In this document: positions 1 to 8,683 of the stretch, one piece after another
Numbering within the stretch: position 1 is the stretch's first letter
Layout: each line of letters opens with the position of its first letter
Assembly (NCBI GenBank): GCA_020403245.1
Contig: JADBYA010000046.1
Location: forward strand, 1 to 45,599
DNA: 45,599 bases
DNA from: Flavobacterium sp.
Lineage (GTDB): Bacteria; Bacteroidota; Bacteroidia; Flavobacteriales; Flavobacteriaceae
Direction of reading: 5' to 3'
The notes under the pieces: generated by a model
What the model saw: only the letters and a program-made list of their open reading frames with translations
What the model was told of the DNA's origin: nothing
Database searches by the model: none
Position numbers and translations under genes: made by a program

Positions 1-1
1 A

Positions 2-148
2 ATCAAACAGCTCAGTTCCACAGGACAAGGGTGGGATGGAACATACAACGGCCAACAATTGCCATCAGATGATTATTGGTTTACGGTGGATTATCTCGAA
101 CAAAGCACGATGAAACAATTTAAAGCCCATTTTGCAATGAAAAGATAA
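2..148 (+). CDS. T9SS type B sorting domain, C-terminal fragment of a secreted protein (5' end outside window)
   Basis: The open frame runs in from the left edge and stops at TAA 146-148, giving 48 residues. It has the motif W-D-G-x-Y-N-G-x-x-L-P-S-D-D-Y-W-F, then a beta-strand-rich tail ending in F-K-A-H-F-A-M-K-R. This is the classic C-terminus of gliding-motility-associated (T9SS type B) cargo, which is exported through the type IX system. The rest of the protein is outside the window, so its function (adhesin, enzyme or other) cannot be stated. The next gene is a PorP/SprF protein, the usual partner of such cargo. Confidence 0.85.
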   Translation: MKQLSSTGQGWDGTYNGQQLPSDDYWFTVDYLEQSTMKQFKAHFAMKR

Positions 149-357
149 ATTTGTTGAGTATATGGATAACTTAAAACAAAAATTTATATATTTGAACGCT
201 AGGGTGATGATATATAAATAAATTAGTATGATACGAACTATATAAGATTGATAAATTTACGAATAATCTTATAATTTTAAATCAATAATTTTGATTATGT
301 TTAACAAAACTTAGCTATGTAATATAACCCCCCATTTCTCATTAAAAAATAGTTAAT
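149..357. other. AT-rich intergenic region before porP/sprF
   Basis: A 209-nt non-coding gap. A TAnnTTTG-like box (TATATTTG) lies at 187-194, but it is about 160 nt from the next start and has no TTG at a convincing distance upstream. No clear terminator hairpin follows the cargo gene, so cotranscription with the downstream gene is possible. Confidence 0.4.
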
Positions 358-1359
358 ATGAATTTTAGAAAAATTTATTTATTAGGTTTGTTTTTGGTAG
401 CACAACTTTCAAATTCTCAAGAAGCATTACCTGTTTATTCAGATTATTTATCTGATAATTATTACCTACTACATCCTTCAATGGCAGGAGCTGCAAATTG
501 TGCGAAATTAAGAATTACGGGTAGGCAACAATGGTTTGGACAATCAGATGCGCCAGCATTGCAAACAATAAGTTTCAATGGAGCATTGGGTGAAAGATCT
601 GGTGGTGGAGTTATTGTTTTTAATGATAAAAATGGTTATCATTCACAAACAGGAATGAAGTTTACCTATGCTCACCATTTAATGTTTTCGCGAGATAGAG
701 TTGATTTGAATCAACTTTCATTTGGTATGAGTGCTGGTTTTATCCAAAGTAATTTGGATGAAACAAGTTTTTATAATAACAATCCTCAATTTGATCCGAT
801 AATTTATGGAATTGTACAGAGTGCTACCTATTTTAATATGGATATTGGTGCGTCTTATAATTTTTTAGATTTTTATGTTCACGCAACTGTTAAAAACGCA
901 TTAGCAAGTGACAGAAATTTATATACCGAAGATAGAGAACCCGTTAATTTGCGACGATTTATTTTGAATACGGGGTATACTTTTGGTGATTCTGAAAGAA
1001 TTTTATGGGAGCCTTCATTTATGTTTCAATTAGTAAGTCAAACAAAAGAGACATTTGTTGATTTAAATATCAAAGCATATAAAAATTTAGATTTTGGAAT
1101 GTTATGGGGTGGGTTATCTTATAGACGGAGTCTTGATGGGGCACAATATCTTGATGGGACAGCTATTGCTAGCCAAAAGTTACAATATATAACTCCAATA
1201 GTAGGTGTTAATTTTAAAAATTTTATGTTATCCTATACTTACTCTCAATTGTTAGGTAATGTAAATTTTGATACAGGTGGATTTCATCAATTGACACTAG
1301 GAATTAATTTATTTTGTAAGCCAGATAAATACGAATGTAATTGTCCTGCTATTAATTAA
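358..1359 (+). CDS. PorP/SprF family type IX secretion system membrane protein
   Basis: 333 residues with an N-terminal signal peptide ending near S-N-S-Q (about residue 20). The next segment, LPVYSDYLSDNYYLLHPSMAG, is the family hallmark (x-Y-x-x-Y-x-x-N-x-x-x-x-x-P-A-x-A-G), followed by R-x-Q-W. The rest alternates like beta strands and is rich in aromatic residues, as expected of an outer-membrane barrel. PorP/SprF proteins pair with particular T9SS type B cargo and are needed for its secretion or surface attachment. The cargo fragment lies 209 nt upstream on the same strand, so this is probably its dedicated partner. A strong hairpin terminator follows. Confidence 0.9.
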   Translation: MNFRKIYLLGLFLVAQLSNSQEALPVYSDYLSDNYYLLHPSMAGAANCAKLRITGRQQWFGQSDAPALQTISFNGALGERSGGGVIVFNDKNGYHSQTGMKFTYAHHLMFSRDRVDLNQLSFGMSAGFIQSNLDETSFYNNNPQFDPIIYGIVQSATYFNMDIGASYNFLDFYVHATVKNALASDRNLYTEDREPVNLRRFILNTGYTFGDSERILWEPSFMFQLVSQTKETFVDLNIKAYKNLDFGMLWGGLSYRRSLDGAQYLDGTAIASQKLQYITPIVGVNFKNFMLSYTYSQLLGNVNFDTGGFHQLTLGINLFCKPDKYECNCPAIN

Positions 1360-1370
1360 TTTAAACATAT

Positions 1371-1397
1371 GTCCCGATTATTCGGGACAATTTTTTT
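1371..1397 (+). terminator. Rho-independent terminator after porP/sprF, abutting the next start codon
   Basis: GTCCCGA and TCGGGAC form a 7-bp stem around a 4-nt loop (1371-1388), followed by AA and a run of seven T. The T run touches the ATG of the carbonic anhydrase gene at 1398. Confidence 0.8.
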
Positions 1398-1913
1398 ATG
1401 GCAATAAAATCAGTAAACGGTAAAAGTCCACAAATACCACTAGATTGTTTTATAGCAGAAAATGCAACAATTGTTGGGGATGTTGTGTTAGGACAATTTT
1501 GTAGTGTATGGTTTAATGCCGTTATTCGTGGTGATGTTCATTATATTAAAATAGGGGATAAAGTAAATATTCAAGACGGTGCTATCATACATTGTACCTA
1601 TCAAAAGCATCCAACAGAAATCGGCAACAATGTTTCTATTGGACATAATGCAATAGTTCATGGCTGTATAGTTCATGATAATGTTTTGATTGGAATGGGA
1701 GCTATTGTAATGGATAATTGCATTATTGAAAGCAATTCAATAATTGCTGCTGGAGCTGTTGTTACTCAAAACACAGTAGTTGAGTCAGGTACAATTTATG
1801 CTGGAATTCCTGCTAAAAAAATTAAAAACATTAATGAGTCTGATTTTGCTGGAGAAATTGAGCGAATATCCAATAACTATGTAATGTATTCTAGCTGGTT
1901 TAAAGAAGAATAA
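1398..1913 (+). CDS. gamma-carbonic anhydrase family protein
   Basis: 171 residues forming a left-handed beta-helix of hexapeptide repeats. Candidate zinc ligands are His65 (in I-I-H-C), His83 and His88 (I-G-H-N-A-I-V-H-G); the five-residue spacing of the last two matches the family. Homologues interconvert CO2 and bicarbonate or are uncharacterised hexapeptide proteins, so activity is not certain. The start is fixed by family alignment (M-A-I-K-S-V-N-G-K), even though it lies directly behind the terminator T-tract of the preceding gene. The 3' end faces murI with a single nucleotide between the stop codons. Confidence 0.88.
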   Translation: MAIKSVNGKSPQIPLDCFIAENATIVGDVVLGQFCSVWFNAVIRGDVHYIKIGDKVNIQDGAIIHCTYQKHPTEIGNNVSIGHNAIVHGCIVHDNVLIGMGAIVMDNCIIESNSIIAAGAVVTQNTVVESGTIYAGIPAKKIKNINESDFAGEIERISNNYVMYSSWFKEE

Positions 1914-1914
1914 T

Positions 1915-2694
1915 TTAGAAATCTTTAAAAATAACAGGGTATTTATTTTTTAATATACTATTCAAAACTTGTGGATTTGAATTAGTATAAAAAACTTGGG
2001 TGCTTTTTTCAAGCTGATTATTAAAACCTATTCTTTCCTCTAATATATTTTTTGTTTGTCTTGCCACAGCTTCTCCTGAATCTATTATTTTAATACTTTC
2101 TGGAAGTATCTTTTTTATTTGTGGTATCAAATAAGGGTAATGACTACAACCAAGGACGAGATAGTCAATATTAGCCTCTATCATGGGTTGTAAATATTTT
2201 TTAAGCAATTTATTCATTTCAGGCGACTTCATTTCTCCATTTTCAATTATTGGTACTAATCCATGTCCTATTTGTTCTATTATTCGTGTATTTTGAAATT
2301 GTTGTGCCGTTTGATGGAATAGTTCGCTATTCAACGTTCCTGCTGTGGCTAGAATTCCAATGGTTTGTGTTTTTGAAAGTGTAGCTGCAGGTTTTATAGC
2401 AGGTTCAATTCCAATAAAAGGAACGGAATATTTTGCTCTTAATTCTTTTATTGCATTTGTTGTAGCAGTATTGCATGCCACAACAATTATTTTACAATTT
2501 TGTTCTAAAAGAAATTCGGTATTTTTCATACTCAATCCAACAATTTCTTCTTTGGATCTTTGCCCGTAAGGAGCATTTTTACTATCTGCCAAATATATGG
2601 TATTTTCATTTGGTAGTAATTCGTGAATCTCTCTCCAAATAGAAGTGCCTCCAATACCTGAGTCGAAAAGTCCTATAGGATTGTTATTATTCAT
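1915..2694 (-). CDS. murI: glutamate racemase
   Basis: 259 residues. It converts L-glutamate to D-glutamate for peptidoglycan synthesis in the cytoplasm. The signature I-G-L-F-D-S-G-I-G-G is near the N-terminus. The two catalytic cysteines are visible: Cys74 in V-A-C-N-T-A and Cys183 in L-G-C-S-H-Y-P. Length is normal for the family. It is the last gene of the minus-strand envelope cluster, but a terminator hairpin (2706-2738) lies between it and the preceding ompH gene, so a separate promoter or partial read-through is likely. Confidence 0.96.
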   Translation of the reverse strand: MNNNNPIGLFDSGIGGTSIWREIHELLPNENTIYLADSKNAPYGQRSKEEIVGLSMKNTEFLLEQNCKIIVVACNTATTNAIKELRAKYSVPFIGIEPAIKPAATLSKTQTIGILATAGTLNSELFHQTAQQFQNTRIIEQIGHGLVPIIENGEMKSPEMNKLLKKYLQPMIEANIDYLVLGCSHYPYLIPQIKKILPESIKIIDSGEAVARQTKNILEERIGFNNQLEKSTQVFYTNSNPQVLNSILKNKYPVIFKDF

Positions 2695-2705
2695 AAAAAC
2701 AAAAG

Positions 2706-2738
2706 TAAAAAAAAACTGCTCAATTAATAGAGCAGTTA
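2706..2738 (-). terminator. Rho-independent terminator downstream of the short ompH gene
   Basis: On the minus strand AACTGCTC pairs with GAGCAGTT around an 8-nt loop and is followed by a run of nine T. It sits 45 nt after the ompH stop and 12 nt before the murI start. Confidence 0.8.
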
Positions 2739-2783
2739 TTAAAGTATATTTTAATCGATTTAAATATATGAATGCAACTCAGA

Positions 2784-3284
2784 TTAAAATCCTAAATCTT
2801 TTTTAACATCAGCTGTTAAATCTGGTCCATCAGTTAAAAGTAAGTCGGCAACGTTTAAAACGTATTGATATCCTTTTGCTTTTCCAACTTTAGAAATTGA
2901 AGCTTTAATCTTGTCCATTAATGGTTTTACCAAGTCAGCTTCTTTTTTTTGCAATTCTTTTTGTGCATTGTCTCTATAATCAGTAATGCGTTTTACTAGG
3001 TCTTGAACTTCTGTTTGACGTGTTTGATTTACAGCATCACCTACTGTTGATGCTTCTTGGTCGTATTTTTTTATTTTATTTTGATATTCTTCGGCCATTG
3101 TTTTGTATTCTGCATCATAAGTAGCGCTCAATTTTTCTAATTGTTTTTGAGCATCCAGCATAGCTGGCATTTTAGAAATTAGTTCGTTTACATCAACGTG
3201 TGCAATTTTAGCTTGAGCATTAATCATGTGAATTGTTCCTAAAAACAATACAGTAGCTATTAGTAATGATTTCAATCGTTTCAT
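2784..3284 (-). CDS. OmpH/Skp family outer-membrane protein chaperone (short paralogue)
   Basis: 166 residues with a signal peptide (cleavage near I-N-A-Q, residue 24), then K-I-A-H-V-D-V-N-E-L-I. That N-terminal strand begins the Skp fold and is followed by a long charged coiled coil (about residues 45-120) and a C-terminal strand region. Skp-like proteins hold unfolded barrel proteins in the periplasm for BamA, whose gene is two genes upstream in the same direction. It follows the longer ompH paralogue by 28 nt, so the two are cotranscribed. Confidence 0.92.
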   Translation of the reverse strand: MKRLKSLLIATVLFLGTIHMINAQAKIAHVDVNELISKMPAMLDAQKQLEKLSATYDAEYKTMAEEYQNKIKKYDQEASTVGDAVNQTRQTEVQDLVKRITDYRDNAQKELQKKEADLVKPLMDKIKASISKVGKAKGYQYVLNVADLLLTDGPDLTADVKKDLGF

Positions 3285-3312
3285 TTTTAAAAGTATTAAT
3301 TAATTATTTATT

Positions 3313-4359
3313 TTATTCTGATTTTGGTTCTTTTGTTTTATCTTCTTTTGCTTTTTTTGCGGCTTGTCTATCTTCTAATATTTTTTTTCTTTTGTCTTCT
3401 AAAGCTTTTTTTCTATCCTCAAGTGTTTTTGCTTTAGCGGCGGCTTTTTCATCTCTGGTTTTTTGTACTTCGCTTATTTCTGATGTTTTGGTTTCACTAC
3501 CGGATCCTTTAGGAGCTGAAGCAGTTCCTTCATTAGATTTATCATCATTTTTAGTAGGAGTTTTATCATTCTCTGGTTTATCGTTAGCAGGAATCGTGCC
3601 ATTTTTTTTCGCTTCTCTTGCTTCAGCTGCTGCTTTTCTTTTATCGTCTTGCTCTTTTTTCTTAGCTTCCATAGCTAGTTTTCTGTCTTCTATCATTTTG
3701 TCTCTGGCTGCTTTTTTCTCTTCTAGTGCTTTTTTTCTAGCAGCAAGTGCTGGATTTTCATCTTCAAGGTCTTCTAGAAATTCTTTCTTTTCTTGCTCTT
3801 TAAGTTCTTTTTTAGATTTTTGCTCTCTTTTTTCTGCCCTTGTAATTGTTCTTACAACCTGATCGCTTATATCATATCTTTTGGCGCCAAATACCATGGT
3901 TAAATCGGATGATTTATCAAAAATAAAATCATATTTTTTTGCTTCTGCTATATCTTGAACTGCAGTAAATACTTGATCTTGTATTGGTTTTACTAGAACG
4001 GCTTTCTGTGTCATTAAATCACCATTTGGGCCAAATCTTTTTTGTTGGAAATCTAAAAGTTCTGTTTCTTGAAACTTAATTTCTTCTTCACGTTCCTCTA
4101 TCAATTCTCTTGTCAGTAGGGCTTTTTCAGTTTTTAATTCATCTTTTAGTTTTGCAATTTCCACTTTTTTAGTTTCAATGTCTTGTTTCCATTTTTGTGC
4201 TTTTTGTTCCAATTGATTTTTTGCTTCAGTATAATCGGGTACATTTTCTAAAATATATTCCATATCAATGTATCCAATCTTTACTCCTCTAGTAGTCTGA
4301 GCGTTTAAATTAACGATGAAGGATAAAAATAATATCGATATTGCAAAATATTTTTTCAT
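3313..4359 (-). CDS. OmpH/Skp family chaperone with a long charged C-terminal extension
   Basis: 348 residues. Residues 1-20 are a signal peptide. Residues 25-180 are a Skp/OmpH domain starting K-I-G-Y-I-D-M-E-Y, with a coiled-coil arm and the C-terminal strand motif K-Y-D-F-I-F-D-K-S-S. Residues from about 180 to the end are a low-complexity Lys/Glu/Ala/Asp-rich tail with repeated R-K-x-A-L-E-x-K-type units, predicted helical or disordered. The tail roughly doubles the usual Skp length (about 160-180). It follows bamA and precedes the short paralogue in one operon, which fits a role in outer-membrane protein delivery. The function of the tail is unknown. Confidence 0.9.
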   Translation of the reverse strand: MKKYFAISILFLSFIVNLNAQTTRGVKIGYIDMEYILENVPDYTEAKNQLEQKAQKWKQDIETKKVEIAKLKDELKTEKALLTRELIEEREEEIKFQETELLDFQQKRFGPNGDLMTQKAVLVKPIQDQVFTAVQDIAEAKKYDFIFDKSSDLTMVFGAKRYDISDQVVRTITRAEKREQKSKKELKEQEKKEFLEDLEDENPALAARKKALEEKKAARDKMIEDRKLAMEAKKKEQDDKRKAAAEAREAKKNGTIPANDKPENDKTPTKNDDKSNEGTASAPKGSGSETKTSEISEVQKTRDEKAAAKAKTLEDRKKALEDKRKKILEDRQAAKKAKEDKTKEPKSE

Positions 4360-4393
4360 ATTCTAATATTTTTGAAAAATTTATCAAATATAA

Positions 4394-7156
4394 TTAAAAT
4401 TGTTGACCAATTATAAAATGTGTTTCCCATCCATTGGGTTGACTAAATCCTGGAATAGGATCAAAACCTCTTGCAAAGTCAATTCCCAACAAACCAAATG
4501 CTGGCATAAATATTCTAATACCAAATCCAGCTGAGCGTTGTAATACAAATGGATTATAACTATCAAAACTTTTATAAGAGGCACCTGCTTCTAAAAAAGT
4601 TAAGGCATAAATCGAGGCAGCAGCTTTCAGTGTTATAGGATATCGTAATTCCAAAGAGAATTTGTTATATATTGGATCACCATCTGTTGATGATAATGAT
4701 TGATTAGGATATCCTCTCAACTGGATTACTTCTCTACCATCAAGTGCAAAATTGGCTAAACCATCGCCGCCAAGGAAAAACCGTTCAAATGGCACTACTC
4801 CTCTGTCAGGATTGGAAAGACTTGTTCCCCTTGATGGATTATAAGCGCCCAAATATCCAAATTCACCTAATGTTCTCAAAACTAATTTTCCAACTACTTT
4901 TGTATACCAATCGGCTTTAAACTTTATTTTATAATATTCTAACCATTTAAATTTTTCTTGATCTACTCTTGCTCTATCCGTTGAAGCATCTTCAAAAACA
5001 TATACCTTTTCATATATTCTAGAATTTTCTACAGTTTCTTTTAGATAATCCCCAGTTGCAGGTAACTCGCCTAATGAGTTAGCTACAATTGTAAAACCAG
5101 CATTTTCTTTATACTTAAGTTTATAAGGTTCTTCATTTTTAAGATTTCCATAATCCACTCCATTAAACAAAGAATAGGGTAATGTAAATTTTGCTGAAAC
5201 GCTAAATTCAGAACCCGATGTTGGGAAAATAGGATTTACACCTTTATTATTTCTGCTCAATCCAATAGTAAATGCTAAATTTCTAGAAGAACCATCACCA
5301 AAGGTGAATAATCCTGTATTATAGTTATTTAAATTATAATATTGAAAACTAATCGAATTGGAAAATACAAAGAAGTCATCAGGCACCGTTAATCTTTTTG
5401 CGTAACCTACAGATAAAGCTGTAATGTCAAAACTCTTGCTTTTATCTACACCACCAGTATTTCCAGCAAATAAAAATTGTTTGCTGTATGATAAAGAGGT
5501 TGAAAATTGAATGGGTTTTTTACCGCCAAACCAAGGTTCTGAGAAAGATAAACTATAGGTTCTAAAGAATTGACTAGCTTGTAAGCGCAAGGAAACTTTT
5601 TGACCGTCACCCATTGGTAAAGGTTTGTAAGCTTCCTTGTTAAATAGATTTCTTGCAGAGAAATTATTGAAAGACAAACCTAAGGTACCTATAAATCCGC
5701 CACCACCATAACCACCTTGAAGTTCAATTTGACTCGATCCTCTTTCTACCAGGTTGTATTCAATGTCAACTGTACCTGCGGCAGGATCGACATTCTTGAA
5801 TTTTGGATCAATCGCTTCTGGGTCAAAAAATCCTAATTGACCAATTTCTCGAATGGTTCTTACTAAATCTTCTTTACTATACTTTTGTCCTGGTTTTGTT
5901 CTAAGCTCTCGATAAATTACTCTATCATTTGTTTTGTCATTACCAACGACGGTGATATTATTAAAGTAGGCAATTGGACCTTCTGTAATCCTAATTTCAA
6001 AATCAATCGTGTCATTAGCAGTTTTTACTTCTACAGCATTAATATTGGAGAACAAGTAACCTGTATTTTGATATAAATTGGTAATGTCCTCTCCATCAGG
6101 TTTTGATTTATCAGCTATTCTTTTTTCAAGCAAAACACCATTGTAAGTGTCTCCTTTTTTGATACCAATTATTCTGCTTAACAACTGATCAGAGTAGACA
6201 GAATTTCCTAAAAATTTAATATTTCCAAAACGATATTTGCTTCCTTCTTCAATTTTAATGTTAATAGCTAATTTCGAATTTTTATCCATTAAATAAACAG
6301 AATCTGATACTATGCGAGCGTCTCTAAAACCTTTTTCCTTATATTTTTCTATAATTGAGTTTAAGTCTTCTTTATATTTATCTTTGATAAATTTAGACGC
6401 CTTCAAAACCCGAATCGGGTTTATTTGTTTGGTATTTTTCATGGCGCTTCTCAGATTTTTATCTGTGAATTTATCATTACCTTCAAATGTAATTTTTTTT
6501 ATTTTAAGCTTATTTCCTTTGTCTATATTGACAAGCATTTTAACTTGATTTCCATCTGTGGTATCAGGAGTATTGGTGATAAAAACTTTTGTGTTGTAGT
6601 AACCGTCTTTTTTATATTTGTTCTCTATATAATTTTTAGTTGTTGTAATTAAATTTTCGTTTACTATTTTTCCTTTTGTTAAGGCATTGTCTTTGATAAG
6701 TCCTTCAACTTTAGATTTTTTCACGCCATTAAACTTAACTTCTTTTAGTTTTGGCAGTTCAACAATATCTAAGTCAAGCCAGATACTATCTCCTTCAACT
6801 TTATTCACATAAAAGTCAATATCACTAAATAGCCCCAGTTTTCCAAGTTTTTTTATTGCGTTGCTAATTTGTTCTCCAGGCACAGTTAGTTCTTGTCCTT
6901 TTTCTAAACTAGAAAAAGTAACAACAGTTTGTTGGTTATAACTGATTTTTCCATTTACTTTTACTTCAGCTAAAATATATTTTTTAGCTTGATCAAAAGG
7001 GAGTCTATTTTGGGCTTGTAATTGAAAAAAAGTACCTAATAATAGCAAACAAAGAAATATTTTTAACTCTTTTATCGACACTGAAAATTTATTTAATTTG
7101 TTCACTAGTTTTTCCAAATCTTCGTTCTCTTTTTTGGTAGCTAATAATAGCTTCAT
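4394..7156 (-). CDS. bamA: BamA: outer-membrane protein assembly factor (POTRA domains plus 16-strand barrel)
   Basis: About 920 residues from the chosen ATG at 7156. It has a hydrophobic signal segment (I-F-L-C-L-L-L-L-G-T-F-F) ending at L-Q-A-Q, then five POTRA-like repeats with G-x-x-x-x-K/N-Y-x-x-x-G-Y motifs (for example Y-K-K-D-G-Y-Y and Y-K-E-K-G-F-R). A C-terminal Omp85 barrel follows, with R-G-Y-P for the conserved V/I-R-G-(F/Y) loop-6 motif and a final strand ending in Phe. BamA inserts beta-barrel proteins into the outer membrane. Start choice is uncertain: an in-frame GTG at 7105 would give a more usual signal peptide, and an upstream ATG at 7213 lies deep in uppS. With ATG 7156 the gene overlaps the 3' end of uppS by about 68 nt. 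The barrel carries an unusually long charged insertion between strands (around bases 4910-5150). Confidence 0.93.
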   Translation of the reverse strand: MKLLLATKKENEDLEKLVNKLNKFSVSIKELKIFLCLLLLGTFFQLQAQNRLPFDQAKKYILAEVKVNGKISYNQQTVVTFSSLEKGQELTVPGEQISNAIKKLGKLGLFSDIDFYVNKVEGDSIWLDLDIVELPKLKEVKFNGVKKSKVEGLIKDNALTKGKIVNENLITTTKNYIENKYKKDGYYNTKVFITNTPDTTDGNQVKMLVNIDKGNKLKIKKITFEGNDKFTDKNLRSAMKNTKQINPIRVLKASKFIKDKYKEDLNSIIEKYKEKGFRDARIVSDSVYLMDKNSKLAINIKIEEGSKYRFGNIKFLGNSVYSDQLLSRIIGIKKGDTYNGVLLEKRIADKSKPDGEDITNLYQNTGYLFSNINAVEVKTANDTIDFEIRITEGPIAYFNNITVVGNDKTNDRVIYRELRTKPGQKYSKEDLVRTIREIGQLGFFDPEAIDPKFKNVDPAAGTVDIEYNLVERGSSQIELQGGYGGGGFIGTLGLSFNNFSARNLFNKEAYKPLPMGDGQKVSLRLQASQFFRTYSLSFSEPWFGGKKPIQFSTSLSYSKQFLFAGNTGGVDKSKSFDITALSVGYAKRLTVPDDFFVFSNSISFQYYNLNNYNTGLFTFGDGSSRNLAFTIGLSRNNKGVNPIFPTSGSEFSVSAKFTLPYSLFNGVDYGNLKNEEPYKLKYKENAGFTIVANSLGELPATGDYLKETVENSRIYEKVYVFEDASTDRARVDQEKFKWLEYYKIKFKADWYTKVVGKLVLRTLGEFGYLGAYNPSRGTSLSNPDRGVVPFERFFLGGDGLANFALDGREVIQLRGYPNQSLSSTDGDPIYNKFSLELRYPITLKAAASIYALTFLEAGASYKSFDSYNPFVLQRSAGFGIRIFMPAFGLLGIDFARGFDPIPGFSQPNGWETHFIIGQQF

Positions 7157-7829
7157 ATAAATCATCTTCTTTAAAATCGGGCCACAAAACTTCGGTAAAA
7201 TATAATTCCGCATAGGCTATTTGCCATAACAAAAAATTACTTATTCGGCGTTCGCCACTTGTTCTTATCACTAAATCTACATCGGGTAAATCGTGCGTGT
7301 AAAGATGCTGATTAATTATCGATTCATCAATAGTGTCTATTGAAATTATATTATTTTTAACTTTATCACTAATAATTTTGAATGCATTTATCAATTCCTC
7401 TCTTGAACCATAGCTCAAGGCTAAGGTTAATGTCATTCTTTTGTTGTTTTTGGTGCTGTCAATAACACTTAGTAGTTCGCTTTTTGCTTTTTTTGGTAAT
7501 AATTCAATATTTCCAATACAATTTAAACGAATGTTGTTTTTTTGTAAAGTGTCGAATTCTTTTTTTAGGGAGGAAATTAAAAGATTCATCAAGGTATCTA
7601 CTTCCAATTTTGGTCTGTTCCAATTTTCAGTGGAAAAGGCATAAAGTGTTAAATTTTCTATGCCAAGTTTTGCACAAGTTTCAACAGTAATTCTAACGGA
7701 TTTAGTTCCTTTTTCGTGGCCTAACGCTCTCAAAAGGCCTTTTTGTTTAGCCCAACGACCATTGCCGTCCATGATTATAGCAAGGTGTTTTGGTAAATTG
7801 TCTTTATGTATTGTGTCTATTAAACTCAT
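7089..7829 (-). CDS. uppS: isoprenyl transferase (undecaprenyl diphosphate synthase)
   Basis: 246 residues from the ATG at 7829, two nucleotides past the stop of the upstream DUF6089 gene. Another ATG 7 codons further up would overlap that gene and lacks family support. The enzyme adds isopentenyl units to farnesyl diphosphate to make undecaprenyl diphosphate, the lipid carrier for peptidoglycan and O-antigen. Visible motifs are H-L-A-I-I-M-D-G-N-G-R-W-A (catalytic Asp21), F-S-T-E-N-W-N-R and R-T-S-G-E-R-R-I-S-N-F-L-L-W-Q. It is coupled to bamA downstream. Confidence 0.96.
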   Translation of the reverse strand: MSLIDTIHKDNLPKHLAIIMDGNGRWAKQKGLLRALGHEKGTKSVRITVETCAKLGIENLTLYAFSTENWNRPKLEVDTLMNLLISSLKKEFDTLQKNNIRLNCIGNIELLPKKAKSELLSVIDSTKNNKRMTLTLALSYGSREELINAFKIISDKVKNNIISIDTIDESIINQHLYTHDLPDVDLVIRTSGERRISNFLLWQIAYAELYFTEVLWPDFKEDDLYEAIISYQKRERRFGKTSEQIK

Positions 7830-7831
7830 TT

Positions 7832-8518
7832 TTAATCTGCGCAATAGCATGGTTTTTCAGTAAAAGTATACGTTAATGTAAAACCTGTAAATACATACCA
7901 ATCATTGCTGTTTATATTGCCAAATTTTAATGGCTCTAAATTTTCATTTTTAGGATTACTTCCATCCAAATTATCAGTGAAAGTATATCTTGCTCCAACC
8001 TCAATTCCTAGAACAAAATTTTTTAATATATTACTTTTAACTCCTACAATCATCGGAATGGCAAAGGTACTGGCTTTAAAATCATTTTTTGTCTCACCAT
8101 TTACCACAAACAATTCGTCATATACAAAATAAGAAAGGCCTGAATAAACGTAAGGTGATATTTTCATTATTAATGACTCATGTAAATTAAAATCAAAAAA
8201 ATTAAACTCCAATCCTGCCGAAAATTCTTTTATATTATTTTTAAATTTAACTCCTCTTAGTTCTCTTCCCGGAATTCCGGAGTCTAAATCATTTCCAGTT
8301 ATGGTGGACTGCATATAGGAAAACCTGTAAGCATGTCTTGGACTTTTATTCCATTTGTATAAAACTCCAATAGCTGGTTCATTTGGCGAAATGTAATTAG
8401 TTTTACCAACATCCCCAATAAAGTTACTTCCTCCTATGAATACACCTAACTCATTGATTTGTGCATTCATTATAGTATGGAAAATAAAAAAAATATATAA
8501 TACTAAAATCTTTTTCAT
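7832..8518 (-). CDS. DUF6089 family outer-membrane beta-barrel protein
   Basis: 228 residues from the ATG at 8518, chosen because the signal peptide M-K-K-I-L-V-L-Y-I-F-F-I-F starts there and ends at M-N-A-Q. The mature part begins I-N-E-L-G-V-F-I-G-G-S-N-F-I-G-D-V-G, the start of the DUF6089 barrel common in Flavobacteriia. The remainder alternates aromatic and polar residues like a small 8- to 10-strand porin-like barrel. Function is unknown; its fixed place between nadK and uppS-bamA suggests an envelope role. The C-terminus is unusual in ending with Cys-Tyr-Cys-Ala-Asp. Confidence 0.85.
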   Translation of the reverse strand: MKKILVLYIFFIFHTIMNAQINELGVFIGGSNFIGDVGKTNYISPNEPAIGVLYKWNKSPRHAYRFSYMQSTITGNDLDSGIPGRELRGVKFKNNIKEFSAGLEFNFFDFNLHESLIMKISPYVYSGLSYFVYDELFVVNGETKNDFKASTFAIPMIVGVKSNILKNFVLGIEVGARYTFTDNLDGSNPKNENLEPLKFGNINSNDWYVFTGFTLTYTFTEKPCYCAD

Positions 8519-8683
8519 TAAATTGAAAATAGCGTGCAAATATAATAATTCTCAGTACTTATATAGCATGAAATTGGGATTTCTGTTAAATAAAAAAAAG
8601 TGCTGCCAATTTTGTATTTGTAATAGTTTGTATTCTAAAAACGGATTTTTTAGAATTGTAGTATAAATGCGAGTAAATTTTTT

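Noticed and set aside
3266..3862. Long plus-strand open frame (198 codons) with Ser/Phe/Leu-rich product
   Set aside because: It is the antisense of the Lys/Glu-rich OmpH tail; the composition follows from the complement of that low-complexity DNA. The minus-strand gene has a signal peptide and family domain.
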